NCBI RefSeq assembly: GCF_900100655.1
Contig: NZ_FNCE01000007.1
Span: 62,001-126,000 of the forward strand
DNA: 64,000 nt
Reading direction: 5' to 3'
Origin: Limimonas halophila
GTDB taxonomy: Bacteria > Pseudomonadota > Alphaproteobacteria > Kiloniellales > Rhodovibrionaceae
Position numbers and translations under genes: made by a program. Position 1 is the stretch's first letter, and the number at the start of each line of letters is the position of its first letter. Positions 51,751 to 60,688 of the stretch are shown here, piece by piece. A model generated the notes under the pieces. The model ran no database searches. It worked only from the letters and a program-made list of their open reading frames with translations, and was not told the origin of the DNA.

Positions 51751-54340
51751 AATTGCAAAATATATCTGGGATCACGAAACGTTTCAGACGGATTTTCGTA
51801 CTATCTGCGACTGGTTGGTGTTGTCTGAATTTACCACAGTTACCAAAAATGAATCATGTGATATAAAATTGTCATGGAATAAGCTACTAAATTATGCGCA
51901 AATTTTCTCTGCTACTGAAGACCAAAAACTCTTAGATGCTTCGCTTCGAATTGTTCAAGCGGCGTTGAAATTCTCGGGAAATCGGCCCGAAATTCAAGCG
52001 GGTGCGGCTTATGTATTGAACCACATGTGGAATCGCCCGACAATTGATCTTGCGCAGAGTAAAAAACTGTTGCCCGACGATGTTGGTCAGATGCTGCCAG
52101 GACCGGCACGTTATGATTGGATTTATTTTGAAGAGTCACAGTCAATACACATTGAAGGCCGCGGAGATTTGCGTGTAAACAAATTTCAAAATGAGCTTTG
52201 GGGTATGTTGCAGGACTACGAATGGATTAGCTTTTCAGCCCCAACGAGTGCAGGGAAATCGTTCATATTATATCAGTGGGTTATAAATAAATTGAAAAAT
52301 AAAAAGTACGGCGATATAGTTATAATTGTCCCGACACGTGCATTGATAACACAATGTTCAAATGATTTACGCGAATTGATAAGCAAATCAGGCTTAAAAA
52401 ACGAAGTTTTTAATGTTCCAGGAGAATTTGACTCGAGTGGTGCAAATTGTGTCTACGTATACACGCAGGAACGCCTATATCAACATATGGTGCATACCCG
52501 TAGCCAGTCTGGTTTTTCTCTGATTATCGTCGATGAAGCACATAAAGTGTCTGATGCCCAAAGAGGGGTGTTTCTGCAGTTAACGTTAGAGCGCGTAATA
52601 ACATCAAATAAACGAGCGCAATTCGTATTTTCTAGCCCGTTAACGGACAATCCGGGTAAGTTACTCCGGTCGGCCCCGACCGGTGCGACTGCCGAAAGTA
52701 TGACAGGATATATAAATACGGTTAATCAGAATTTGGTTTGGGTCGCTCAAGTCGAGCGTAAACCAACGCGTTGGAAACTGTTAAATGTTGCAGACGATGA
52801 AGTTAGAGATATCGGCCGGCTAGAGTTGGATTATGGGCCTAGAAAACCGCGTGATCGCTTTGCGAGTGTTGCTTATAAACTTGGAGGTGGGCGCCCGGGG
52901 AATGTTGTGTATGTCAATGGGCCGAACGAGGCTGAGCAGATTTCACATTTGTTAGTTTTGCAAATTGGTGGGCAAGTTGAAGAAACAGACGAGTTGATTA
53001 ATCTTAGCAACGCAATAAGGAAGACAATACACCCAAATTATATGCTAGCGCGCTTTGTGCGCAGCGGTGTTGCATTTCATTATGGAGTTATACCACAAAA
53101 TATTCGTGACGAGATTGAACGCTTGTTTAGGAACGGACAGATAAAGTACTTGGTAGCAACGTCGACGTTGGTTGAAGGAGTGAATCTGGCTTGCCGCAAC
53201 ATTTTTCTTCGGGGCCCGAAGACGGGCAACGAACCGATGGGACCGGGCGACTTTTGGAATTTGGCGGGTAGAGCCGGAAGATGGGGGAAGGAGTTCCAAG
53301 GAAATATTATTTGCGTTGATCCGTATTGGACAGGCCTTTGGGCCGAAGGAGAACCGCCGAGAGAACGGACGAAATTTAGTATATATCCGAAGGCTGAGGT
53401 GTTACTCCGAGATCCAACTCGGATAATTGATTTTATCGATAAAGGGGGCATTGCGAGGAGGGTTGGTGATAAAGACGCAGAGAGTGTTTGGCATTATCTC
53501 TGTGCGCAATATATTGAGTTTGGAGATTTAGATAAGTCGTTCGCGGGGTTATACTTGCGTGAGGGATGGGCGGAAACTTTACAGGAGAGGGTTTCGGCTA
53601 CCCTAACGAGTTGCGCGGTGAGTTGGGCCAACATTCTGCGGAACCCTGGGATTTCTGTTAATGCAATGGATGAGATATATCAGTGGTTCGTTTTGGAGGT
53701 TCGGGAAGGGAGGTCAGAGGAATTGATTCCGCCGCCTCCGACGAGTGATGATGCGGTGCGAAACTACGCAAGGCTGTTTAATATTATGAAAAGGAGGATG
53801 GGGGCGGTTAATATTAGTTCAGGGAGTAGGGAGCCCGGGGATAAAGACAACAGGGCTATGCAGGTTGCGATATTGTCGGCGAATTGGATGCAGGGTATGT
53901 CGTTGCCTAACATTATTGACCGGAAGATCAAGTATGAAAAGAGACGGAAACGAAAGGTTGACGAAAATAGCACTATACGTGATACTATGAAGGATATCGA
54001 ACAATGTGTTCGGTTCGAGGTTCCGAAGTATCTTAGTGCCTACGTGGACATTTTATATCAGTGTTTTCAGGACTATGGCGTTGAGATTGAGGATATGAGG
54101 TTAGATGACTTGTCGGAAAGGTTAGAGTTTGGTGTGGCGACTAAGACGGAGTTGTCATTGATTGCATTAGGGGCTTCTCGAAGCGCTGCCATGATGGCAG
54201 CGCCGTATTTGCGTGCGGAAGAATTGGGGAAAGAAGAAGTCCGTGACGCTCTTCGGAAGATTGATTGGCGAATTACGGATATTCCGGAGCTTATTCGGCG
54301 GGAGATTGTTGAAGTTGTTTGGGGACATGAAGGCGAATGA
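51740..54340 (+). CDS. hamB: Hachiman anti-phage system helicase subunit HamB
   Basis: An 866-residue superfamily 2 helicase. An N-terminal domain (1-140) precedes the motor with Walker A APTSAGKS at 167-174, motif Ia IVPTRALITQ, and motif II DEAH at 265-268 (LIIVDEAHKVSDAQRG). Motif III FSSPL, motif V VATSTLVEGVNL and motif VI NLAGRAGRWGKEFQG follow. The C-terminal 300 residues are specific to the family. HamB senses DNA and controls HamA. The ATG overlaps hamA by 11 nt, so production is coupled. Low GC and different codon use mark it as acquired. The 289-nt gap after it has no clear gene. Confidence 0.9.
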   Translation: MTNKIAKYIWDHETFQTDFRTICDWLVLSEFTTVTKNESCDIKLSWNKLLNYAQIFSATEDQKLLDASLRIVQAALKFSGNRPEIQAGAAYVLNHMWNRPTIDLAQSKKLLPDDVGQMLPGPARYDWIYFEESQSIHIEGRGDLRVNKFQNELWGMLQDYEWISFSAPTSAGKSFILYQWVINKLKNKKYGDIVIIVPTRALITQCSNDLRELISKSGLKNEVFNVPGEFDSSGANCVYVYTQERLYQHMVHTRSQSGFSLIIVDEAHKVSDAQRGVFLQLTLERVITSNKRAQFVFSSPLTDNPGKLLRSAPTGATAESMTGYINTVNQNLVWVAQVERKPTRWKLLNVADDEVRDIGRLELDYGPRKPRDRFASVAYKLGGGRPGNVVYVNGPNEAEQISHLLVLQIGGQVEETDELINLSNAIRKTIHPNYMLARFVRSGVAFHYGVIPQNIRDEIERLFRNGQIKYLVATSTLVEGVNLACRNIFLRGPKTGNEPMGPGDFWNLAGRAGRWGKEFQGNIICVDPYWTGLWAEGEPPRERTKFSIYPKAEVLLRDPTRIIDFIDKGGIARRVGDKDAESVWHYLCAQYIEFGDLDKSFAGLYLREGWAETLQERVSATLTSCAVSWANILRNPGISVNAMDEIYQWFVLEVREGRSEELIPPPPTSDDAVRNYARLFNIMKRRMGAVNISSGSREPGDKDNRAMQVAILSANWMQGMSLPNIIDRKIKYEKRRKRKVDENSTIRDTMKDIEQCVRFEVPKYLSAYVDILYQCFQDYGVEIEDMRLDDLSERLEFGVATKTELSLIALGASRSAAMMAAPYLRAEELGKEEVRDALRKIDWRITDIPELIRREIVEVVWGHEGE

Positions 54341-54629
54341 GGGTGATGTCGTCAGGGGCTGAGTGTAGATGTCGTCGGAAATTGGTACAATGTGTTGCGT
54401 GGTTGGGGGGGTTTTGGAGAAGCGACTATGCTGGGAGGAAGTGCGTGCGGTGCCGAGGTCGGTTCGGAGCATGCTCACGCTTGCGGTTCATGGTAACGCC
54501 GCCAGGGTGCCCTACCACCCCGGCGGCGCGGAGCAGTCTGAACCTATGGGTGGTTGGAGACTGCCAAATTCAGGGTAAGTGACCGCCGGTTGTGGTCAAA
54601 GGGAGCGCTGATCGTGGCGCTCTCGGCGG

Positions 54630-54989
54630 TTACGACGCGCGCAGGACGCGGGCGATCTTGGTGAGCCGGCGGATGGTGTCGGGGTCGGCGGGGCGCAGGG
54701 TTTTGATGTGGTCGCGCAGGGCGCGGCGGTGTTCGGTGTCGCGGCTGGGCTGGTCGGCCAGGTCCAGCAGGTCGGCGACCGTGATCTCGAAATAGGCGGC
54801 GATGCGGACCAGTTCCGGCAGGGGCGCGGCGTTGCGGCCGTGCTCGATCTTCTGCACGCGCTCGCGTGACTTGCCCAGGCCCGCCGCCAGCTCTTCCTGC
54901 GTGAGGCCCGCGTGCTCGCGCAGTTCCCGCACGCGCGCGCCGAAGGCGCGCCGTATGGCTGCGTCATCGATCTCGTCTACCTGACTCAT
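54630..54989 (-). CDS. XRE-family transcriptional regulator
   Basis: A 119-residue repressor-like protein with a Cro/C1-type helix-turn-helix in its first half (RVRELREHAGLTQEELAAGL then GKSRERVQKIEHGRN, about residues 17-52). The C-terminal half is charged and helical. It is convergent with hamB and divergent from the 55146 gene. It is GC-rich like the chromosome rather than like hamAB, so it may not belong to the insert. The divergent spacer holds a palindrome that could be its operator. Confidence 0.88.
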   Translation of the reverse strand: MSQVDEIDDAAIRRAFGARVRELREHAGLTQEELAAGLGKSRERVQKIEHGRNAAPLPELVRIAAYFEITVADLLDLADQPSRDTEHRRALRDHIKTLRPADPDTIRRLTKIARVLRAS

Positions 54990-55063
54990 GCCGCAAGCCT
55001 CGCCCACGCGGGCCGGGCGGGAGAACGTCAATCTCGGCGCGAATCTGGACGAATCAACGGGAA

Positions 55064-55084
55064 ACGCGTAGAAAAAATACGCGT
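55064..55084. promoter_or_regulatory. Candidate operator palindrome in the divergent spacer
   Basis: ACGCGTA-GAAAAAA-TACGCGT is a perfect inverted repeat with 7-bp arms and a 7-nt A-rich centre. It lies between the divergent XRE regulator (start 54989) and the 55146 gene, a typical place for an autoregulatory operator. Confidence 0.6.
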
Positions 55085-55145
55085 ACAGGTGGTAGGTTGA
55101 GCGAAATACGTCGCATGAGAGGCACAGCGCGGAGTTACAGTTCGC

Positions 55146-55586
55146 ATGCCGGTTGATCAGGACAACGCGCGGCCGGTTCTGCCCGAAACGCGGCGCGTCG
55201 CGGCCGTGATCGCGCGGGTGCGCGTGGACGCCGGCCTCTCGCCCGACCGCGCGGCCGAGGTCACGGACGCCGACCCCGATGCCGTCCGCGCCTACGAGGC
55301 CGGCATGCGCGGCGTTCCGGCGACCTACGTGTACGCCCTGCTGCGCGCCTGCGGCACGCCCTTCCCGACCTTCCTCGACATGCTCTTCGCGTCTGCCGAT
55401 TGGGGCGAGGACGCGGGCGACCCGGCGCCCCTGCCGCCCGATGCCACGCTGCTGGAAAGCGCGCTGCGCATGTGGCGGCTGCAGCCCGAGGGCATCGAGG
55501 CACACCTGCGCGGGATCGTGGACGAAACGCTCGCGGCCGGGGGCCATCCCGCGAGCGGCCCGGCGCTGGCGCTCATCCGCTCCTGA
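55146..55586 (+). CDS. Hypothetical protein with degenerate HTH-like N terminus
   Basis: A 146-residue protein. The first 75 residues (RRVAAVIARVRVDAGLSPDR then AAEVTDADPDAVRAYEAG) have the spacing of an XRE-like helix-turn-helix but weak consensus. The rest contains a helical stretch (LESALRMWRLQPEGIEAHLR). I do not recognise a named family. It is divergently transcribed from the XRE regulator and may be its regulated partner. The following 55587-55848 gap has an 8-bp perfect inverted repeat (55732-55753, arms CCACCGGA and TCCGGTGG). Confidence 0.65.
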   Translation: MPVDQDNARPVLPETRRVAAVIARVRVDAGLSPDRAAEVTDADPDAVRAYEAGMRGVPATYVYALLRACGTPFPTFLDMLFASADWGEDAGDPAPLPPDATLLESALRMWRLQPEGIEAHLRGIVDETLAAGGHPASGPALALIRS

Positions 55587-55848
55587 CCGCCGCACGCCTC
55601 GAAACACGCCGCCGCGACTGCTACAGCATCGGACGATTGTTCGTGGTTAAGAACGTGGATGCGCGCAACGGTGTGCGCGCATGACGCAACGGGGAAATCC
55701 GCACCGTCATGTCATGGCCGCCCGCCGCCTGCCACCGGACCGCGATCCGGTGGTCGCGGCCATTCACACCTATTCACACCTGTTTCTGAAAAGCTGTCCG
55801 GTGCTCTAGCCTCCGGGGCCGGTTCAGCATTCCGGCCCGCGAGGCAGC

Positions 55849-57147
55849 ATGGCGACGACGGCCGAGGCCCCCGCCCGCGACGACACCACGCTTTCCGCCG
55901 CCGCCAGGCTTTGGGCGCTTCTCTTCGGCATGGGCTTGTTGCTGGTCGGCAACGGCCTGCAATCCAGCCTGCTGGGTGTGCGCGCCGACGCCGAGGCCTT
56001 CGGCGGCTTCGTCACCGGGCTGGTGATGTCCGGCTACTTCCTGGGCTTTTTCGCCGGCTCGCTGCTCACCCCGCGCTTCGTCCGCCGCGTGGGGCACGTG
56101 CGCGTCTTCGCGGCGCTGGCTTCGCTCGCCTCGATCGCCATTCTGGTGCACAGCGTGCTCGTGATCCCGGCGGTGTGGGCGGTGATGCGCCTGCTGACGG
56201 GCTTCGCCTTCGCCGGGCTCTACATCGTCTCGGAGTCCTGGCTGAACGACAGCGCCAGCAACACGCTGCGCGGCAGCCTGCTGGCGCTCTACATGGTGAT
56301 CAGCTACCTGGGCCTCGCGGGCGGGCAGTTGATGCTGAACGTCGCGGGGCCGGAGCAGCACACGCTCTTCATCCTGTGCTCGATCCTGATTTCCTTTGCC
56401 CTCGTGCCCATCCTGCTCTCCTCCACGCGCCAGCCCTCGGCGGACACGCCCGAGCCCATGAGCCTCGCGCGCCTCTACACCGTCTCGCCCCTGGGCGCGG
56501 TGGGCTGTTTCGGCACCGGAATCGCCAACGGCGTGATCCTCGGCATGGGCGCGGTCTACGCCCGCCAGACGGGGCTGAGCGTGGCCGAGGTGTCGATCTT
56601 CATGACCGCGCTGGTGCTCGGCGGCGCCATCCTGCAGTGGCCCATCGGCAAGCTGTCCGACCACCTGGACCGGCGCACCGTCATCACGGGCGTCGCGGTC
56701 CTGGCCGCGCTGGCGGCGGGCGGCGTGCACCTGGCGGGTGCGGTGTCGGACCTGGCGGTGCTGGCGACGGCGGCGCTGATGGGCGGGGCGGTGCTGAGCC
56801 TGTATCCGCTCTTCCTCGCCTACACCAACGACCACCTGGACCCGCGCCAGATGGTGGCGGCCAGCAGCGCGCTGGTGCTGTCCTACGGCGGGGGCGCGGT
56901 GCTCGGCCCCTCGGGCGCGGGGTGGCTGATGGACCTGATGGGGCCCGAGGGCTTTCTCTTCTACCTGGGGCTGATCCACGTCGCGATCGCGGGATTCGGC
57001 GTCTACCGCATGACGCGCCGCCCCGCGCCCACGGATCAGTACCCGCACATCCTCACGCCCTCGCAGGCCTCGCCCGTCAGCGCCTCCTGGGCGGAGGAGA
57101 GCTACGAGGCCGCGGCGGCCGAGGAAGCCGACGCCGAGACGCGGTGA
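55849..57147 (+). CDS. MFS transporter (YcaD type)
   Basis: A 432-residue major facilitator protein with twelve predicted membrane helices. The signature between helices 2 and 3 is RFVRRVGHVRVFAALA, and the second-half counterpart is GKLSDHLDRRTVITGVAVLA. Similarity of the first helices (GLQSSLLGVRADAEAF) and SWLNDSASNTLRGSLLALY fits the YcaD-like group. The substrate is unknown. A Glu/Ala-rich C-terminal tail extends into the cytoplasm. The stop lies three bases from the end of the convergent alcohol dehydrogenase gene. Confidence 0.88.
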   Translation: MATTAEAPARDDTTLSAAARLWALLFGMGLLLVGNGLQSSLLGVRADAEAFGGFVTGLVMSGYFLGFFAGSLLTPRFVRRVGHVRVFAALASLASIAILVHSVLVIPAVWAVMRLLTGFAFAGLYIVSESWLNDSASNTLRGSLLALYMVISYLGLAGGQLMLNVAGPEQHTLFILCSILISFALVPILLSSTRQPSADTPEPMSLARLYTVSPLGAVGCFGTGIANGVILGMGAVYARQTGLSVAEVSIFMTALVLGGAILQWPIGKLSDHLDRRTVITGVAVLAALAAGGVHLAGAVSDLAVLATAALMGGAVLSLYPLFLAYTNDHLDPRQMVAASSALVLSYGGGAVLGPSGAGWLMDLMGPEGFLFYLGLIHVAIAGFGVYRMTRRPAPTDQYPHILTPSQASPVSASWAEESYEAAAAEEADAETR

Positions 57148-57150
57148 GCC

Positions 57151-58194
57151 TTACCCGAACGACGTGATGACGGCGATGCCGGCGTCGGGCGTGCGGTCCA
57201 TCGCCATCAGGCGCTCCGCCCCCTCGGCCAGCGAAACGTGCCGGGAAATCAGCGCCGCCGGGTCCAGCCGCCCCGTTTCGATCAGGCGGAAGAGCGTGGG
57301 GAAGCGGTGCCCGGCCATGCCGTGACTGCCGCGCAGCTCCAGCTCGCGCGCGATCACCTCGTCCATGGGCAGCGGCGGCGCGGCGTGCTCCCCGGTCAGC
57401 AGCCCCACCTGGACGTGCCGGCCCTGCTGGCGCAGGCCCCGGATGGAGTTCCGGCAGGTCGCGGTGTGGCCGAGCGCGTCCAGGCTCACGTGCGCGCCGC
57501 CGTTCGAGGCATCGCGCACCGCCTCGGCCACGTCGGCGGCGGTGGCGGCGTTCACGCTCGCGCTTGCGCCCAGCGCCCGTGCCCGGTCCAGCGCCGCGGC
57601 GTTGACGTCCACCGCGACGACGTGCGCGCCCGCCGCCACGGCGATCATCACCGCCGACAGCCCCACGCCGCCGCAGGCGTGCACCGCCACCCACTCGCCC
57701 GTCTGCAGGCGCCCCTGCTCGATTAGCGCGCGGTAGGCCGTGGTGAAGCGGCAGCCCAGGCTGGCGGCGGCGGGATAGCCGAGGTTCTCCGGCAGGCGCA
57801 CGAGGTTGCTGGCGGCGTTGGGGACGGCGACGTACTCGGCGAAGGCGCCCCACTGCGTGAAGCCGGGCTGGCGCTGGTGCTCGCAGATCTGCTGCTGGCC
57901 GGACCAGCAGCTCGGGCAGCTGCCGCAGGCCATGACGAAGGGCACGGTCACACGGTCTCCGGCCCGGAATGCCGGGCAGTCCGGGCCGGTCGCGACGACC
58001 TCGCCGGCCAGCTCGTGCCCGGGCACGTGGGGCAGGCGGACGTTGGGGTCGTGGCCCTGCCAGGCGTGCCAGTCCGAGCGGCAGATGCCGTTGGCGTGGA
58101 CGCGCACCACCGCGCCGTCGCGCGGCGGCTCTGGGTCGGGAACGCTGCGCACGCCGATGGGGCCGGCGAAGGTGTCGAACTGGGCCGCGCGCAT
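57151..58194 (-). CDS. Zinc-dependent alcohol dehydrogenase
   Basis: A 347-residue medium-chain dehydrogenase. The catalytic zinc site is GICRSDWHAWQGHD with VPGHELAG, and the structural zinc site has four Cys in ACGSCPSCWSGQQQICEH. The nucleotide loop is ACGGVGLSAVMIA, followed by VDVNAAALDRARALGA with the Asp selecting NAD. The real substrate cannot be decided. The upstream gap 58195-58391 contains a small palindrome (TTTCTCC-TTTA-GGAGAAA, 58334-58351) without a T run. Confidence 0.9.
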   Translation of the reverse strand: MRAAQFDTFAGPIGVRSVPDPEPPRDGAVVRVHANGICRSDWHAWQGHDPNVRLPHVPGHELAGEVVATGPDCPAFRAGDRVTVPFVMACGSCPSCWSGQQQICEHQRQPGFTQWGAFAEYVAVPNAASNLVRLPENLGYPAAASLGCRFTTAYRALIEQGRLQTGEWVAVHACGGVGLSAVMIAVAAGAHVVAVDVNAAALDRARALGASASVNAATAADVAEAVRDASNGGAHVSLDALGHTATCRNSIRGLRQQGRHVQVGLLTGEHAAPPLPMDEVIARELELRGSHGMAGHRFPTLFRLIETGRLDPAALISRHVSLAEGAERLMAMDRTPDAGIAVITSFG

Positions 58195-58391
58195 GCCGCT
58201 CTCCCGTGGCCGGTTTCAGCGCCGGTGGTACGCGCCGCGGCGGGCCGCCGGCAAGACGGTCTTCTCCCAACACGCAGTCAGCGGAACGACCCAGACCACA
58301 CGCGTTTAGCGGCGGCATATCGGCTAGGGTCCTTTCTCCTTTAGGAGAAAGACAGAATGAGGCCATGCCTTTAGCTGTTTAAGTCACCCGC

Positions 58392-59306
58392 TTACAGCCG
58401 CACCGCCACCAGCGCCGCCGTCACCACCAGCGGCGCCAGCAGGGTGGAGACGAAGACGATGGCCGAGGCCAGCTCCTCCTTGGCCTGGTACTCCACGGCG
58501 AAGATCGCCAGCAGGATGCCGGCGGGCGCGCAGGTGCTCACCAGCAGCAGGGCGCGCAGCTCCGCCGGGAAGGGCAGCAGGAACACGGCCGCCGCCGTCA
58601 GCAACGGCGCCGCCAGCAGGCGCAGTCCCACGGCCGTGGCCGTCTCCCGCGCCGGAATCCGAAGGCCGCTGCGCGCCAGTTGCGCCCCCAGGCTGACCAG
58701 CGCCAGGCCGACGTAGGCCTTGCCGAAGGTGTGCATGGGGGTGCGCAGCACCTCGGGGATCGACCAGTCCAGCGCGTTGAGGCCGAGGCCGATGGCGACC
58801 GCCGGCAGCATGGGCGTTTCCACCAGCGCCTTGGCGTGGCCCAGCACGCTCGTCCGCCCCTGGGCGTAGACCAGCGGCACCACCAACAGCAGCAGGACGG
58901 TGTGGATGGAAACGATCACCACCTGGTGCGTCACCAGATCGCCGCCGAACGCCAGCTCGATCAGCGGGATGCCGAAGTTGCCGCCGTTGGGAAAGGCGCA
59001 CGCCAGCGCCACCAGCGGCCGGCCCTCGTCGCCAAGGCCCGCCGCGCGGGCGGCCCACCAGCCCACCGCCAGCAGCACGCCGAACTGGACGACGGTGAAC
59101 AGCGCCGTCCCCTGCACCTGGCTGAGCGGGATGCGCGCCTCCGCCAGGGTGACGATGATGAAGCAGGGAAACGCGCCGTAGACCAGCAGGCGGTTCAGCG
59201 TCGCCACGTCGAAGCGCAGGTGCTTTTGCAGCCCGTAGCCGCCCAGCGCCAGCAGCACGATGGGCAGCGTGATCCCGACGACGACGTCCTGAAGGATGGC
59301 GAGCAT
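58392..59306 (-). CDS. AEC family transporter (auxin efflux carrier-like)
   Basis: A 304-residue membrane protein with about ten predicted helices in two halves. Family features are ALACAFPNGGNFGIPLIELAF in the first half and STCAPAGILLAIFAVEYQ in the second, both around the central crossing. Bacterial AEC proteins export or exchange malonate, malate or other carboxylates; the substrate here is unknown. The ATG at 59306 gives an immediate hydrophobic start (MLAILQDVVVGITLPIVLLA). Confidence 0.87.
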   Translation of the reverse strand: MLAILQDVVVGITLPIVLLALGGYGLQKHLRFDVATLNRLLVYGAFPCFIIVTLAEARIPLSQVQGTALFTVVQFGVLLAVGWWAARAAGLGDEGRPLVALACAFPNGGNFGIPLIELAFGGDLVTHQVVIVSIHTVLLLLVVPLVYAQGRTSVLGHAKALVETPMLPAVAIGLGLNALDWSIPEVLRTPMHTFGKAYVGLALVSLGAQLARSGLRIPARETATAVGLRLLAAPLLTAAAVFLLPFPAELRALLLVSTCAPAGILLAIFAVEYQAKEELASAIVFVSTLLAPLVVTAALVAVRL

Positions 59307-59632
59307 GCGCGTGGGCTCCGAAGCGGCGGCTGTGATGCGGCGCGACAGGCTGCATCTGCGCCCGCGCGGTGCAAGGAGCGGGGTGATACGGCGTGCAGTC
59401 CCGGTCGCCGCGCCGGTTGCGGCGAATTGCGGACACTCATCGCCGGGATTTCGCAGCTTTATTTCGCAATCGCCTTTGGGCGTGCTACCGTCGCGCCGTG
59501 AATTCGGATCGAGGCGACATGATCTCGACCGGATGTTTGGCTTTCCGATTTTGGCAAACGCCAAGCGTCGGCGCTCGTTCAGGCGCCGCGTTCATGAAGA
59601 AACACGACCGGAACGACAGGGAGAGAGGCTTC

Positions 59633-60529
59633 ATGGTCAAACACAGCATCCGCGCGCTCGCCATGGCCGCGGCCGTCGCGGTTGGGTTCGCGCCGGCCGC
59701 CGGTGCGCAAGCCATCACGGTGGGCGGCAAGAACTTCACCGAGCAGCTGCTGCTCAGCGACATGACGGGGCAGTACCTGGACGCGCACGGCTTCGACGCG
59801 GACGTGCGCAACGGCATGGGCAGCACCGTGCTGCGCCGCGCCCAGCTCAACGGCCAGGTCGACCTCTACTGGGAGTACGTCGGGACCTCGCTGATCACCT
59901 ACAACAAGGTGGAAGGCGGCGCGAAGATGTCGCGCCAGGAAGCCTACGAGAAGGTGAAGAAGCTGGACGCCGAGAAGGGCCTCGTCTGGCTCAAGCCCTC
60001 GCAGGCCAACAACACCTACGCCATCGCGATGGAGGAGGAAGACGCCGAGAAGCGCGGCGTTGAGACCATCAGCGATCTGGCGAAGCTGGTCGAGGGCGGC
60101 AAGGAGCTGACCTTCGCCACGGACGCCGAGTTCGCCTCGCGCCCCGACGGCCTGCCGGGGTTGCAGGAGCACTACGGCTTCTCCTTCCCCCGCGCGCAGG
60201 TGAAGCGCATGGACGCCGGCCTCGTCTACAAGGCGCTGAACGAGGACGAGGTGAACTCGGCCATGGTGTTCGCCACCGACGGCCGCAACGCCGCCTTCGA
60301 CTTCCGCGTGCTGGAGGACGACCAGAACTTCTTCCCCAACTACGCCATCACGCCCGTGGTGCGCGAGGACGTGCTGAAGAAGCACCCCAAGCTGCGCGAG
60401 CTGATGAACGAGCTGTCCAGCAAGCTGGACGACGCCACGATGCAGCGCCTGAACAAGCAGGTGGACGTGGAAAAGAAATCCGTCTCCCAGGTCGCCGAGA
60501 CCTTCCTCAAGGAGAACGGGCTGATCTAA
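59633..60529 (+). CDS. Quaternary-amine ABC transporter substrate-binding protein (OsmF/OpuBC type)
   Basis: A 298-residue periplasmic binding protein. The signal peptide ends AGAQA. The mature protein begins ITVGGKNFTEQLLLSDMTGQ, the hallmark of glycine betaine/choline-binding OpuAC-like proteins. LYWEYVGTSL and the C-terminal FFPNYAITPVVREDVL are also typical. No permease or ATPase gene lies next to it, so it is an orphan that must use a transporter encoded elsewhere. Start ATG 59633 with GAGAGG upstream; an in-frame ATG at 59594 is less likely. Confidence 0.9.
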   Translation: MVKHSIRALAMAAAVAVGFAPAAGAQAITVGGKNFTEQLLLSDMTGQYLDAHGFDADVRNGMGSTVLRRAQLNGQVDLYWEYVGTSLITYNKVEGGAKMSRQEAYEKVKKLDAEKGLVWLKPSQANNTYAIAMEEEDAEKRGVETISDLAKLVEGGKELTFATDAEFASRPDGLPGLQEHYGFSFPRAQVKRMDAGLVYKALNEDEVNSAMVFATDGRNAAFDFRVLEDDQNFFPNYAITPVVREDVLKKHPKLRELMNELSSKLDDATMQRLNKQVDVEKKSVSQVAETFLKENGLI

Positions 60530-60557
60530 CGCCCCTCCACCCGCTACACCTGCTTTT

Positions 60558-60586
60558 GGGGGCCGCCATCCGGCGGCCCCCTTTTT
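60558..60586 (+). terminator. Rho-independent terminator after the betaine-binding protein gene
   Basis: A 10-bp perfect stem (60558-60567 with 60572-60581) with loop ATCC is followed by five T residues. It separates this gene from the comM remnant. Confidence 0.94.
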
Positions 60587-60688
60587 GTGCGGAGGTTCGG
60601 TGACGGTCAGGGCGTTTTCCCGCTTGCGTTACACGCGTCTGGTGTGGTCGGTGCACACCATCGTGCCCGCCAGCACAGGGGAGCCGGC

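Noticed and set aside
54337-54582. Small open frames between hamB and the XRE gene
   Set aside because: Two overlapping frames of similar length with no binding site, no domain and Cys/Arg-rich random-looking composition.
58334-58351. Palindrome TTTCTCC-TTTA-GGAGAAA as a terminator
   Set aside because: No T run follows on either strand; it may be another copy of a small intergenic palindrome.
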